The notes under the pieces are model-generated. The model saw only the letters and a program-made list of their open reading frames with translations. It made no database searches and was not told the DNA's origin. The translations under genes and the position numbers were made by a program. Below are positions 8,764-16,168 of a stretch of DNA of 64,000 nt, one piece after another. The DNA comes from Bacteroidota bacterium (GTDB lineage Bacteria > Bacteroidota > Bacteroidia > Chitinophagales > Chitinophagaceae), in assembly GCA_023423405.1 (NCBI GenBank), contig JAFAFR010000043.1:62001-126000 (forward strand). Reading direction: 5' to 3'. Within the stretch, counting starts at the first letter, position 1. Every line of letters begins with the position of its first letter.

Positions 8764-8871
8764 TCCATTATAAAAGTTTTGTAAAATTTTGTGATTTCGC
8801 GAACAACCCCTTTATTTGCTTCTACTTAACCGCGACCTAACGAAATTATTAACTGCAAAACAACAACAACT

Positions 8872-9291
8872 GTGGCGTACGAGAACAACGACAAAAAGAT
8901 GGAGAGTGTTTACAGCAAACGGATCAGGGCTGGTAAACGCAGGACCTACTTCTTTGATGTGCGTGCAACCAGAAGCAACGATTATTACTTGACCATCACT
9001 GAAAGCCGTAAAAAATTTGACGACAACGGGTATGATCGTCACAAGATTTTTTTATACAAAGAAGACTTTAATAAATTTTTGAAGGCATTGACCGAGGCGG
9101 TGGACTATGTGAAAACCGATCTCATGCCCGATTTTGATTTCGACGCTTACAACCACGACAACCTGGATGAAAACGGGGAACTGATTGAACCGGTTGCCGC
9201 TGAAAGCATTACTGCTGCTGCTCCAGCGCCTGTTTCACCTTCCGCCGTTCCGCCTGTTGCGGGCGAAGGGGAAGAAGTTGACAAGTGGTGA
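8872..9291 (+). CDS. PUR-alpha-like nucleic-acid-binding protein (DUF3276)
   Basis: A 139-residue protein of the DUF3276/PUR family found in Bacteroidota and spirochaetes. Family proteins bind single-stranded DNA or RNA through a Whirly-like PUR repeat. The core KRTYFFDVRATRSND followed by IFLYKEDFNKF fills about residues 20-70; the tail after residue 100 is acidic then Ala/Pro-rich. The start is GTG at 8872; an internal ATG at 8899 (MESVYSK) would lose nine residues. The 108-base gap before it is AT-rich with a CAACAACAAC leader, and a strong terminator follows at 9314, so it is probably monocistronic. Confidence 0.85.
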   Translation: MAYENNDKKMESVYSKRIRAGKRRTYFFDVRATRSNDYYLTITESRKKFDDNGYDRHKIFLYKEDFNKFLKALTEAVDYVKTDLMPDFDFDAYNHDNLDENGELIEPVAAESITAAAPAPVSPSAVPPVAGEGEEVDKW

Positions 9292-9313
9292 TTGACCAAC
9301 CAATTGCTTATTC

Positions 9314-9340
9314 AAATGGCCTCCATCCGGAGGCCATTTT
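9314..9340 (+). terminator. Intrinsic terminator after the PUR-like gene
   Basis: An 11-bp perfect stem (9314-9324 with 9329-9339) closes a 4-base loop ATCC and runs into TTTT. It separates the PUR-like gene from sdhC. Confidence 0.85.
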
Positions 9341-9397
9341 CGTTGCATGCTGTACGTATTTTTTTTGAAGAATGATAGATGCTTGCCTTTCATTGGT

Positions 9398-9405
9398 TAT
9401 TTTTG
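9398..9405 (+). promoter_or_regulatory. Candidate -7 element of the sdhCAB operon
   Basis: TATTTTTG fits TAnnTTTG and lies 19 bases before the sdhC ATG at 9425, giving a short leader. A matching -33 TTG at ideal spacing is not visible. Confidence 0.5.
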
Positions 9406-9424
9406 TCGAAAATTTTACAAAAGG

Positions 9425-10132
9425 ATGAAATGGTCTGAATTCTTCACTTCATCAATCGGCAAGAAATTTGTGATGGGTCTTACCGGGTTGTTCCTGATCT
9501 CCTTCCTCATTATCCACGTCAGCATCAATGCCTGCATTTTCGCAGACCTTCCTGTTTTCAACAGCAACGATAACGGAGAAATGTTCAATACGGCCGCTCA
9601 TTTCATGGGCAGCACGGTGTTGATCCGCATCATGGAAGTGGGCCTCATGGCGGGTATATTGCTGCACATTGTGCAGGGATATGTGCTGGAAGTCAAAAAC
9701 CGCGCTACCCGCAGCGTGGGCTATGCAGTGGGCCTGGGCAACCGCGGCAGCAAATGGTACAGCCGCTGGATGGGATTGCTGGGCACGCTCATCCTGCTTT
9801 TCCTGGTCATTCACCTTGCCCATTTCTGGGTAAAAGCCCGCTTCACGCACGAACTTCCACCTGTTACCTACAATGGAGTGGAAATGCACGATATGTTTTC
9901 CGAGATGAAAGTGGTATTCTCTCACCCGGTGGTGGTGATCATTTATGTGCTGGGCTGTATTTCTCTTGCCTATCACCTGGCGCACGGCTTCCAGAGCGCT
10001 TTCAGAACGGTGGGGGTGCACAACAAAAAATACAATGGCATGCTTACCGGCCTGGGATATGGCTTCGCCATCCTGGTGCCCCTGGTATTCGCTCTTATGC
10101 CCATCGCCGTTTATTTCGGATGGGTATCCTGA
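9425..10132 (+). CDS. sdhC: Succinate dehydrogenase cytochrome b subunit
   Basis: A 235-residue membrane anchor of type-B succinate:quinone oxidoreductase. It has five hydrophobic helices with histidines that can ligate two b hemes (IIHVS near the first helix, MGSTVLI, ILLHIVQGY, VIHLAHFW, AYHLAHGFQSAF). MKWSEFFTSSIGKK is the usual Bacteroidota N-terminus, so ATG 9425 is the start rather than in-frame ATG 9347, which lies upstream of the promoter-like box. It is the first gene of sdhC-sdhA-sdhB and passes electrons from succinate to menaquinone, or the reverse. Confidence 0.93.
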   Translation: MKWSEFFTSSIGKKFVMGLTGLFLISFLIIHVSINACIFADLPVFNSNDNGEMFNTAAHFMGSTVLIRIMEVGLMAGILLHIVQGYVLEVKNRATRSVGYAVGLGNRGSKWYSRWMGLLGTLILLFLVIHLAHFWVKARFTHELPPVTYNGVEMHDMFSEMKVVFSHPVVVIIYVLGCISLAYHLAHGFQSAFRTVGVHNKKYNGMLTGLGYGFAILVPLVFALMPIAVYFGWVS

Positions 10133-10158
10133 TTCCGTAAATCCTGATTATTCCGCAT

Positions 10159-12132
10159 ATGCTCAATTCAAAAATTCCTGCGGGTCCGCTTGAACAGAAA
10201 TGGACAGATTTCAAGGGGCACTGTAAACTGGTGAACCCCGCGAACAAGAGAAAGCTGGAAGTGATTATAGTAGGCACCGGCCTGGCCGGCGCTTCTGCTG
10301 CCGCCTCTCTCGGTGAACTCGGCTACAAGGTCAAGGCTTTTTGTTTCCAGGATTCACCGCGCCGCGCGCACAGCATCGCTGCGCAGGGAGGCATCAATGC
10401 CGCCAAGAATTACCAGAACGACGGCGACTCCGTATTCCGTCTTTTTTACGATACCATCAAGGGGGGCGACTACCGCGCCCGTGAAGCCAATGTGCACCGC
10501 CTGGCCGAAGTAAGCGCCAGCATCATTGACCAGTGCGTGGCGCAGGGCGTACCCTTCGCCCGCGAATACGGCGGCCTCCTGAGCAACCGCTCTTTCGGTG
10601 GAACCCAGGTGCAGCGCACGTTCTACGCCGCCGGCCAAACCGGCCAGCAACTGCTTATCGGCGCCTACCAGGCCCTGGAGCGCCAGGTGGCCCTGGGCAA
10701 CGTAACTATGTACAGCCGCCACGAAATGCTCGACCTGGTGAAGATCGACGGGAAGGCGCGCGGCATCATTGTACGCGACCTCGTGAGCGGCGAACTGGAA
10801 AGACATTTCGGTCATGCAGTACTGTTATGCAGCGGCGGGTATGGCAATGTATTTTATCTCTCCACCAACGCCATGGGCTGCAACGTGACCGCCGCCTGGA
10901 GGGCGCATAAGAAAGGGGCTTATTTCGGCAATCCCTGCTTTACACAGATCCACCCCACCTGCATTCCCGTGAGTGGCGATCACCAGAGCAAGCTCACGCT
11001 GATGTCGGAGTCGCTCCGCAACGACGGAAGGATCTGGGTGCCCAAAAAACAGGGCGATAACCGACCCCCGCGCGATATTCCTGAGGCCGAGCGCGACTAC
11101 TACCTCGAAAGAAGGTATCCTGCCTTCGGCAACCTGGTGCCGCGCGACGTGGCGAGCCGTGCTGCCAAAGAGCGCTGCGACGCGGGTTATGGCGTGGGCA
11201 GCTCCAAACAGGCCGTGTACCTCGATTATGCCGATGCCATACAGCGTTATGGAAAAGGGGAGGTGAATAAACGCAACCTGGAGAATGTAAGCGCCGAAGA
11301 GATCACCCGCCTGGGTAAGGAAGTGGTGAAAGAAAAATATGGTAATCTTTTCGATATGTACGAAAAGATCACCGGCGAAAATCCCTACGAAGTGCCCATG
11401 CGCATTTATCCCGCGGTGCACTACACCATGGGCGGCCTGTGGGTGGACTACGAACTCATGACTTCGGTACCCGGTCTCTATTGCCTGGGTGAAGCGAATT
11501 TCAGCGACCACGGCGCCAACCGCCTCGGCGCCTCAGCGCTCATGCAGGGCCTGGCCGACGGCTATTTCGTGATCCCCTATACCATTGGCAACTACCTGGC
11601 AGATGAGATCATGACCAAGCCCATCCCGTTAGACCATCCTGCTTTCCTGGAAGCAGAAAAAGCAGTGGCCGAACGCATCAGCCATTTCATGAACATCAAA
11701 GGCAAACAATCAGTGGAAAGCTTCCACAAGCGGCTCGGCAAGATCATGTGGGACAAATGTGGCATGGCCCGCAACGAGCAGGGATTGAAGGAAGCCATCA
11801 CGGAAATACAGGGCCTGAAAAAAGAATTCTGGAGCGACCTGCGTGTGCCGGGTGAAGTGGGGGAGATGAACCCCGAACTCGATAAAGCCAGTCGCGTGGC
11901 CGATTTCATTGAACTCGGCGAGCTGATGTGCATCGATGCCCTGAACCGCCGCGAAAGCTGTGGCGGCCATTTCCGCGAAGAAAGCCAAACCGAGGAAGGG
12001 GAAGCAAAACGGAACGACGAAGAATACGCTTATGTGTCGGCCTGGGAATACAAAGGCGACCACGATTGGCAATTGCATCAGGAAACACTGAACTTTGAGG
12101 TGGCCAAACCCAGTCAGCGTTCATATAAATAA
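10159..12132 (+). CDS. sdhA: Succinate dehydrogenase/fumarate reductase flavoprotein subunit
   Basis: A 657-residue flavoprotein. FAD binding is shown by VGTGLAGASAA (38-48) and the covalent flavin His71 in HSIAAQGGINA. Catalytic-domain markers are CFTQIHPTC, the substrate loop ending RIYPAVHYTMGG, and HGANRLGASAL. The length and an internal extension are typical of the Bacteroidota SdhA/FrdA form paired with a cytochrome b-type anchor. It begins 26 bases after sdhC and ends three bases before sdhB. It oxidises succinate on the cytoplasmic face. Confidence 0.95.
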   Translation: MLNSKIPAGPLEQKWTDFKGHCKLVNPANKRKLEVIIVGTGLAGASAAASLGELGYKVKAFCFQDSPRRAHSIAAQGGINAAKNYQNDGDSVFRLFYDTIKGGDYRAREANVHRLAEVSASIIDQCVAQGVPFAREYGGLLSNRSFGGTQVQRTFYAAGQTGQQLLIGAYQALERQVALGNVTMYSRHEMLDLVKIDGKARGIIVRDLVSGELERHFGHAVLLCSGGYGNVFYLSTNAMGCNVTAAWRAHKKGAYFGNPCFTQIHPTCIPVSGDHQSKLTLMSESLRNDGRIWVPKKQGDNRPPRDIPEAERDYYLERRYPAFGNLVPRDVASRAAKERCDAGYGVGSSKQAVYLDYADAIQRYGKGEVNKRNLENVSAEEITRLGKEVVKEKYGNLFDMYEKITGENPYEVPMRIYPAVHYTMGGLWVDYELMTSVPGLYCLGEANFSDHGANRLGASALMQGLADGYFVIPYTIGNYLADEIMTKPIPLDHPAFLEAEKAVAERISHFMNIKGKQSVESFHKRLGKIMWDKCGMARNEQGLKEAITEIQGLKKEFWSDLRVPGEVGEMNPELDKASRVADFIELGELMCIDALNRRESCGGHFREESQTEEGEAKRNDEEYAYVSAWEYKGDHDWQLHQETLNFEVAKPSQRSYK

Positions 12133-12135
12133 ATA

Positions 12136-12906
12136 ATGTCTATGTCTACTAAAACCATGAACCTGACGCTCAGAGTCTGGAAACAAAAGAACAGCCAGGA
12201 CAAAGGACGTTTTGAAACTTACCAGGTGAAGGATATTTCCGAGGAGATGTCTTTCCTGGAAATGTTCGATGTACTCAATGAAGAGCTGATCCGGGAAGGA
12301 AAAGAGCCCATCGCTTTCGACCACGACTGCCGCGAAGGGATTTGCGGGACCTGTTCTATGTACATCGACGGCAAGCCCCACGGTCCCTGGCTGGCCAATA
12401 CCACCTGCCAACTCCACATGCGCGCGTATAAGGATGGCGATACCATTACCGTGGAGCCCTGGAGGGCCAACGCCTTCCCCGTGATCAAGGACCTGATGGT
12501 GGACCGCGCCGCTTTCGATCGCATCATCCAGGCGGGTGGTTATATCTCGGTAAATACAGGTAACGCAGTGGATGCCAACTCTTTACCTATTGAGAAAGAT
12601 AAGGCCGACGCCGCTTTTGCCGCCGCTGCCTGCATTGGCTGCGGTGCCTGTGTGGCTGCCTGCAAGAACAGCTCCGCCATGCTCTTCCTCTCCGCCAAAG
12701 TGAGCCACCTGGCGCTGTTGCCCCAGGGGGAACCGGAAAGAAAAACGCGGGTGCTCAACATGGTGGCGCAGATGGACAAGGAAGGCTTCGGCGCCTGTAC
12801 CAATACCGGCGCCTGCGAGGCGGTTTGTCCCAAGGAAATTTCATTGTCCAATATTGCCCGGCTGAATGGGGAATACATCCTGTCCGGCCTGGTATCAGAA
12901 AAATGA
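12136..12906 (+). CDS. sdhB: Succinate dehydrogenase iron-sulfur subunit
   Basis: A 256-residue electron-transfer subunit. The [2Fe-2S] ligands are Cys65, Cys70, Cys73 and Cys91 (CREGICGTC). The [4Fe-4S] set is Cys166, Cys169, Cys172 and Cys176 (CIGCGACVAAC), with Cys221, Cys227 and Cys231 joining to hold the [3Fe-4S] cluster. It starts three bases after sdhA (a second ATG two codons on is also possible). Its TGA stop overlaps the next ATG as ATGA, coupling it to the endonuclease III gene. Confidence 0.95.
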   Translation: MSMSTKTMNLTLRVWKQKNSQDKGRFETYQVKDISEEMSFLEMFDVLNEELIREGKEPIAFDHDCREGICGTCSMYIDGKPHGPWLANTTCQLHMRAYKDGDTITVEPWRANAFPVIKDLMVDRAAFDRIIQAGGYISVNTGNAVDANSLPIEKDKADAAFAAAACIGCGACVAACKNSSAMLFLSAKVSHLALLPQGEPERKTRVLNMVAQMDKEGFGACTNTGACEAVCPKEISLSNIARLNGEYILSGLVSEK

Positions 12907-13553
12907 CATACAAACCAGCAGGCATCAACTGGCCGAAGGCCATACAGCCCCTGCTTGAAAAATACAGGGATGAAAAACATCCCTTGTCTTATAGGAACCA
13001 TTACCAGTTGCTGGTAATGGTTCTTTTGTCTGCACAGGACTCCGACAAACACATCAACGCGCTTGCGCCTGCGCTGTTTGAAGCCTTCCCGGACATGCCT
13101 GCCCTCGCAAAAGCCACCCAAAAAACACTGCTGCCCTATATCGAATCGGTGAAGTGGGCTGATAAGAAACTGCCGTGGCTGCTGGAGATCGGCAAAACGC
13201 TGCAGACCAACCGGGCCATCCCCATGACCCTCGACGGGCTTACGGCACTTCCCGGTATCGGCCGCAAATCGGCCAACGTGATCCTGCGGGAAGCCGGCAA
13301 ACCGGCAGAAGGCATCATTGTTGACCTGCACGTACTGCGGGTGGCGCCCCGCCTGGGAATCGCCACGGGCACCGATCCCAAAAGGATAGAAGCACAACTG
13401 ATGAAAGTGCTGCCGCAGAAACAGTGGGATGCGGGTATGGCCATGTCTTTTTTGGGCCGCGAAATCTGCCGTCCTTCCAAACCCCACTGCCCGCAGTGCC
13501 TGATGCGCGGCGTGTGCAAATATTACCACGAAGTCATAGCGCCTGCATCCTGA
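12903..13553 (+). CDS. nth: Endonuclease III-like DNA glycosylase/AP lyase
   Basis: A 216-residue HhH base-excision repair enzyme. The helix-hairpin-helix reads LPGIGRKSANVIL with catalytic Lys122, the second catalytic residue is Asp141 (VDLHV), and the C-terminal [4Fe-4S] ligands are Cys189, Cys196, Cys199 and Cys205 in the standard C-X6-C-X2-C-X5-C spacing. The start ATG at 12903 overlaps the sdhB stop by three bases. It is slightly shorter than many family members but complete. Codons 31-41 also form a strong inverted repeat followed by T residues, so part of the transcription entering from sdhCAB may stop inside this gene. Confidence 0.9.
   Translation: MTYKPAGINWPKAIQPLLEKYRDEKHPLSYRNHYQLLVMVLLSAQDSDKHINALAPALFEAFPDMPALAKATQKTLLPYIESVKWADKKLPWLLEIGKTLQTNRAIPMTLDGLTALPGIGRKSANVILREAGKPAEGIIVDLHVLRVAPRLGIATGTDPKRIEAQLMKVLPQKQWDAGMAMSFLGREICRPSKPHCPQCLMRGVCKYYHEVIAPAS
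12993..13027 (+). terminator. Terminator-like hairpin inside the nth coding sequence
   Basis: A perfect 13-bp inverted repeat (12995-13007 with 13011-13023) closes a 3-base loop TTG, extends by a G-T and an A-T pair, and is followed by a short T-run (13024-13027). It lies about 90 bases after the sdhB stop, within codons 31-41 of nth. A weaker GGGATG/CATCCC hairpin sits just upstream (12967-12983). The stem is as strong as the intergenic terminators in the window; whether it terminates is untested. Confidence 0.5.
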
Positions 13554-13578
13554 ATGCAGTTGAACCGCCAACTATTCG

Positions 13579-13586
13579 TACCTTTG
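13579..13586 (+). promoter_or_regulatory. Candidate -7 element of the ABC-F gene
   Basis: TACCTTTG fits TAnnTTTG, lies 23 bases before the ATG at 13610, and has a TTG 16 bases upstream (13560-13562) as a slightly close -33. Confidence 0.5.
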
Positions 13587-13609
13587 CGCCTCGGAAAACT
13601 TGAACGAAT

Positions 13610-15250
13610 ATGATCTCTGTAAATAATGTGACGCTTTCCTTCGGAAAAAGGGTGTTGTTTGATGAAGTGAACCTGAATTTCACGAAGGGAAACTGTTATG
13701 GTGTGATCGGCGCTAATGGCGCCGGCAAATCCACTTTCCTGAAAATACTGTCCGGCGAAATCGAGCCCAGCAAAGGATCGGTGAGCATTACCCCCGGTGA
13801 GCGCATGGCGGTGCTGAAACAAAACCATTTCGCTTACGACGAAGTAACCGTACTGAATACCGTGCTGATGGGCCACCAGAAAATGTGGTCGGTGATGCAG
13901 GAAAGGGATGCCATTTATGCCAAGGCCGATTTCAGCGAAGAAGACGGCATGCGCGCCGGCGAGCTGGAAGGCGAGTTCGGTGAAATGGGCGGCTATACCG
14001 CGGAAAGCGATGCGGGCTCCATGCTCAGCGAACTGGGCGTGCCCGAGCAATTCCACCAGAGCCTGATGAAAGACATTCCGGGTAACCTGAAAGTGCGGGT
14101 GCTGCTGGCGCAGGCCATTTTCGGCAACCCCGACATCCTGCTGCTCGACGAACCGACCAACGGCCTTGATATAGAAACCATCGGCTGGCTGGAGAATTTC
14201 CTGGCCGATTATGAGAACATCGTGCTGGTGGTATCGCACGACCGTCACTTTCTCGATGCCGTGTGCACACACGTGGCCGACGTGGACCGCCAGAAGATCA
14301 AGATCTTCACCGGTAACTATACCTTCTGGTACGAGAGCTCGCAACTGATGAGCCGCCAGATCAACGACAAGAATAAAAAGGTGGAAGAGAAGCGGGCGGC
14401 GCTCCTGGAATTCATTGCGCGTTTCAGTGCCAATGCCTCCAAATCCAAACAGGCCACCAGCCGGAAAAAAGCGTTGGAAAAGCTCACCATCGAAGAGATC
14501 GAACCCTCCAACCGCCGCTACCCCGGTATTATTTTCCAGCCCCAGCGCGAAGTGGGCAACCAGATCCTGAATACCGAAAACCTCAGCGCCAGCGTGGATG
14601 GCCGGGTGCTTTTTGACAAGGTCACTTTCAGCGTGAACAAGGGCGATAAGATTGCTTTCCTGAGCAAGGACCCGCTGGCCGTGACTGCCTTCTTCGAAAT
14701 CATTAACGGCAACCGCCAGGCCGATGGCGGCAGCTTTGAATGGGGCACCACCATCACCAAAGCCTACCTGCCGCTGGAGAACAACGAGTTCTTCACCAAC
14801 GGACTCAGCCTGCTCGACTGGTTGCGTCAATACGTACCAGCTTATGTTACGGATGCCGACGAGCCCTTCCTGCGCGGCTTCCTGGGCAAGATGCTTTTCA
14901 GCGGCGACGATATTATGAAAAAGACCAACGTATTGAGCGGGGGTGAAAAAGTGCGCTGCATGATCAGCCGCATGATGCTGCAGGGTCCCAACTGCATTGT
15001 GCTGGACCAGCCTACCAACCACCTCGACCTGGAAAGCATCCAGAGCTTCAACGAAGGTTGCCAGAACTTCCCGGGTATTGTGTTGCTGACTTCGCACGAC
15101 CACACTTTCCTGCAAACCGTGGCCAATCGCATCATTGAGCTGACACCGGGAGGCATGATCGACCGCCTGATGACCTTTGATGAATACCTGTCGGACGACA
15201 GAGTGCACCAACTGAAGGCGGACTTGTACAACGAAAAAGTGCTGGCCTGA
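13610..15250 (+). CDS. ABC-F family ATPase with one degenerate ATP site
   Basis: A 546-residue soluble tandem-ABC protein of the ABC-F class (YbiT/EttA-like), which acts on ribosomes and has no membrane part. NBD1 has Walker A GANGAGKS (34-41) and LLLDEPTN with catalytic Glu181, but its signature is PGNLK (157-161) instead of LSGGx. After the basic linker (about 245-310), NBD2 lacks Walker A (LSKDPLAV, 351-358), keeps LSGGE (442-446), and reads VLDQPTN, with Gln467 where the catalytic Glu should be. Since composite sites pair Walker A of one domain with the signature of the other, exactly one site is intact. Likely a translation factor; a resistance role is not supported. Confidence 0.88.
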   Translation: MISVNNVTLSFGKRVLFDEVNLNFTKGNCYGVIGANGAGKSTFLKILSGEIEPSKGSVSITPGERMAVLKQNHFAYDEVTVLNTVLMGHQKMWSVMQERDAIYAKADFSEEDGMRAGELEGEFGEMGGYTAESDAGSMLSELGVPEQFHQSLMKDIPGNLKVRVLLAQAIFGNPDILLLDEPTNGLDIETIGWLENFLADYENIVLVVSHDRHFLDAVCTHVADVDRQKIKIFTGNYTFWYESSQLMSRQINDKNKKVEEKRAALLEFIARFSANASKSKQATSRKKALEKLTIEEIEPSNRRYPGIIFQPQREVGNQILNTENLSASVDGRVLFDKVTFSVNKGDKIAFLSKDPLAVTAFFEIINGNRQADGGSFEWGTTITKAYLPLENNEFFTNGLSLLDWLRQYVPAYVTDADEPFLRGFLGKMLFSGDDIMKKTNVLSGGEKVRCMISRMMLQGPNCIVLDQPTNHLDLESIQSFNEGCQNFPGIVLLTSHDHTFLQTVANRIIELTPGGMIDRLMTFDEYLSDDRVHQLKADLYNEKVLA

Positions 15251-15263
15251 GGGCAGGCATTTT
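15245..15263 (+). terminator. Weak hairpin at the end of the ABC-F gene
   Basis: A GCCTG/CAGGC stem (15245-15249 with 15254-15258), overlapping the stop codon, is followed by ATTTTA. It is short, so termination here is uncertain. Confidence 0.3.
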
Positions 15264-15288
15264 AGCAGGTAACTGGTCGCTGCAGCCC

Positions 15289-16125
15289 TTATTCCACCAG
15301 TTTCGACAGGCGGTAGGTGATGCCGGTATTCAATCCTAACAGGTACCGGGAACCGAATATTTGGAAATGAAAGCTGATGGGATCCTTGGTGATGTGAAGG
15401 GTATTTCTCACAACAGCGGGTATGCTCATTTCCGTGTTCCACTGGCTGCTGCCGGAATAATAGTAGTCGTAAGGCATCTGTTTGAAATTGGTCCCTACGG
15501 CAAACTGGTAACCGATTTTGGTGCCTGATTTTTTGCGGCGAAAGACCATTTCGGTGCTCAGGAAAACCATGGGTTGTAACTGGTCGCGGTCTACGTATTC
15601 GAACAGGTTGTCGGGCGTATCTTTCCTGAAATTCACATAGCGCCCGCCTTCCAGGCCGAGGCTTCCCTCAAGACCCAGGATGCGCCACTCGAAATTAGAG
15701 CTCACCGGCAGGGCGTAGGTCATGCCGCCACTGAGGGCTCCTGCCCATACGAAATTGGATCTGCGGGCCGGGTAATTTACCCAGCCGGAATCGTAGTAGC
15801 CCGGATTTTCGTTGAAATTGTATGCCCCTGCATTCAGTTGCAGGCCGCCGAAATACTGGAAGCGCCCGGCTTTGCCGGCATGGTGAAACTTAAACTGCAC
15901 CAACTGCGCGTTGTCTTCGAGGTTGTTGCCCAGCGCATTGAAAGAACCCGCCAAACTGAGGTAGTTGGCCGACTGGATGCTGTCGCTCTGCGTGGGCTGG
16001 ATATGGTAGGAGCTTTGCGCATAAGGAACGGGACTCATCAGTATTTTCCCGGATTCGGCACAACTGTTCAGGAGGATCATTAACAACAGGGCAGGCACCG
16101 CCAGGGAAGCGTAGGGCTTATTCAT
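15289..16125 (-). CDS. Predicted outer-membrane lipoprotein, unknown function
   Basis: A 278-residue protein I do not recognise at family level. The start at 16125 gives MNKPYASLAVPALL, then a lipobox LLNSC near residue 22, so the mature protein should be lipidated. The rest is rich in alternating aromatic and polar residues in short strands (FQYFGGLQLNAGAYNF, WRILGLEGSLGLEGG, TKIGYQFAVG) and ends in a strand-like GLNTGITYRLSKLVE, suggesting a small beta-barrel or beta-sandwich. It is divergent from the 1177-residue membrane protein gene (43 bases apart) and convergent with the ABC-F gene. An in-frame start at 16176 would mask the signal. Confidence 0.65.
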   Translation of the reverse strand: MNKPYASLAVPALLLMILLNSCAESGKILMSPVPYAQSSYHIQPTQSDSIQSANYLSLAGSFNALGNNLEDNAQLVQFKFHHAGKAGRFQYFGGLQLNAGAYNFNENPGYYDSGWVNYPARRSNFVWAGALSGGMTYALPVSSNFEWRILGLEGSLGLEGGRYVNFRKDTPDNLFEYVDRDQLQPMVFLSTEMVFRRKKSGTKIGYQFAVGTNFKQMPYDYYYSGSSQWNTEMSIPAVVRNTLHITKDPISFHFQIFGSRYLLGLNTGITYRLSKLVE

Positions 16126-16168
16126 GCCTGCATGACAGCTAAATATGGGCTTCCGCTGCACCACTAAA

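Noticed and set aside
14633..14690. Frameshift or decay in the second ATP-binding domain of the ABC-F gene
   Set aside because: The reading frame is continuous and the following LSGGE and TNHLD motifs are in frame, so the missing Walker A is an evolved trait.
13610..15250. Antibiotic-resistance ABC-F protein
   Set aside because: The linker and degenerate second site fit a housekeeping YbiT-like translation factor; nothing points to a resistance-type interdomain extension.
13523..15442. 639-codon open frame on the minus strand opposite the ABC-F gene
   Set aside because: It mirrors a gene with clear motifs; its own translation has no domain, and long antisense frames are expected from the codon bias of this GC-rich genome.
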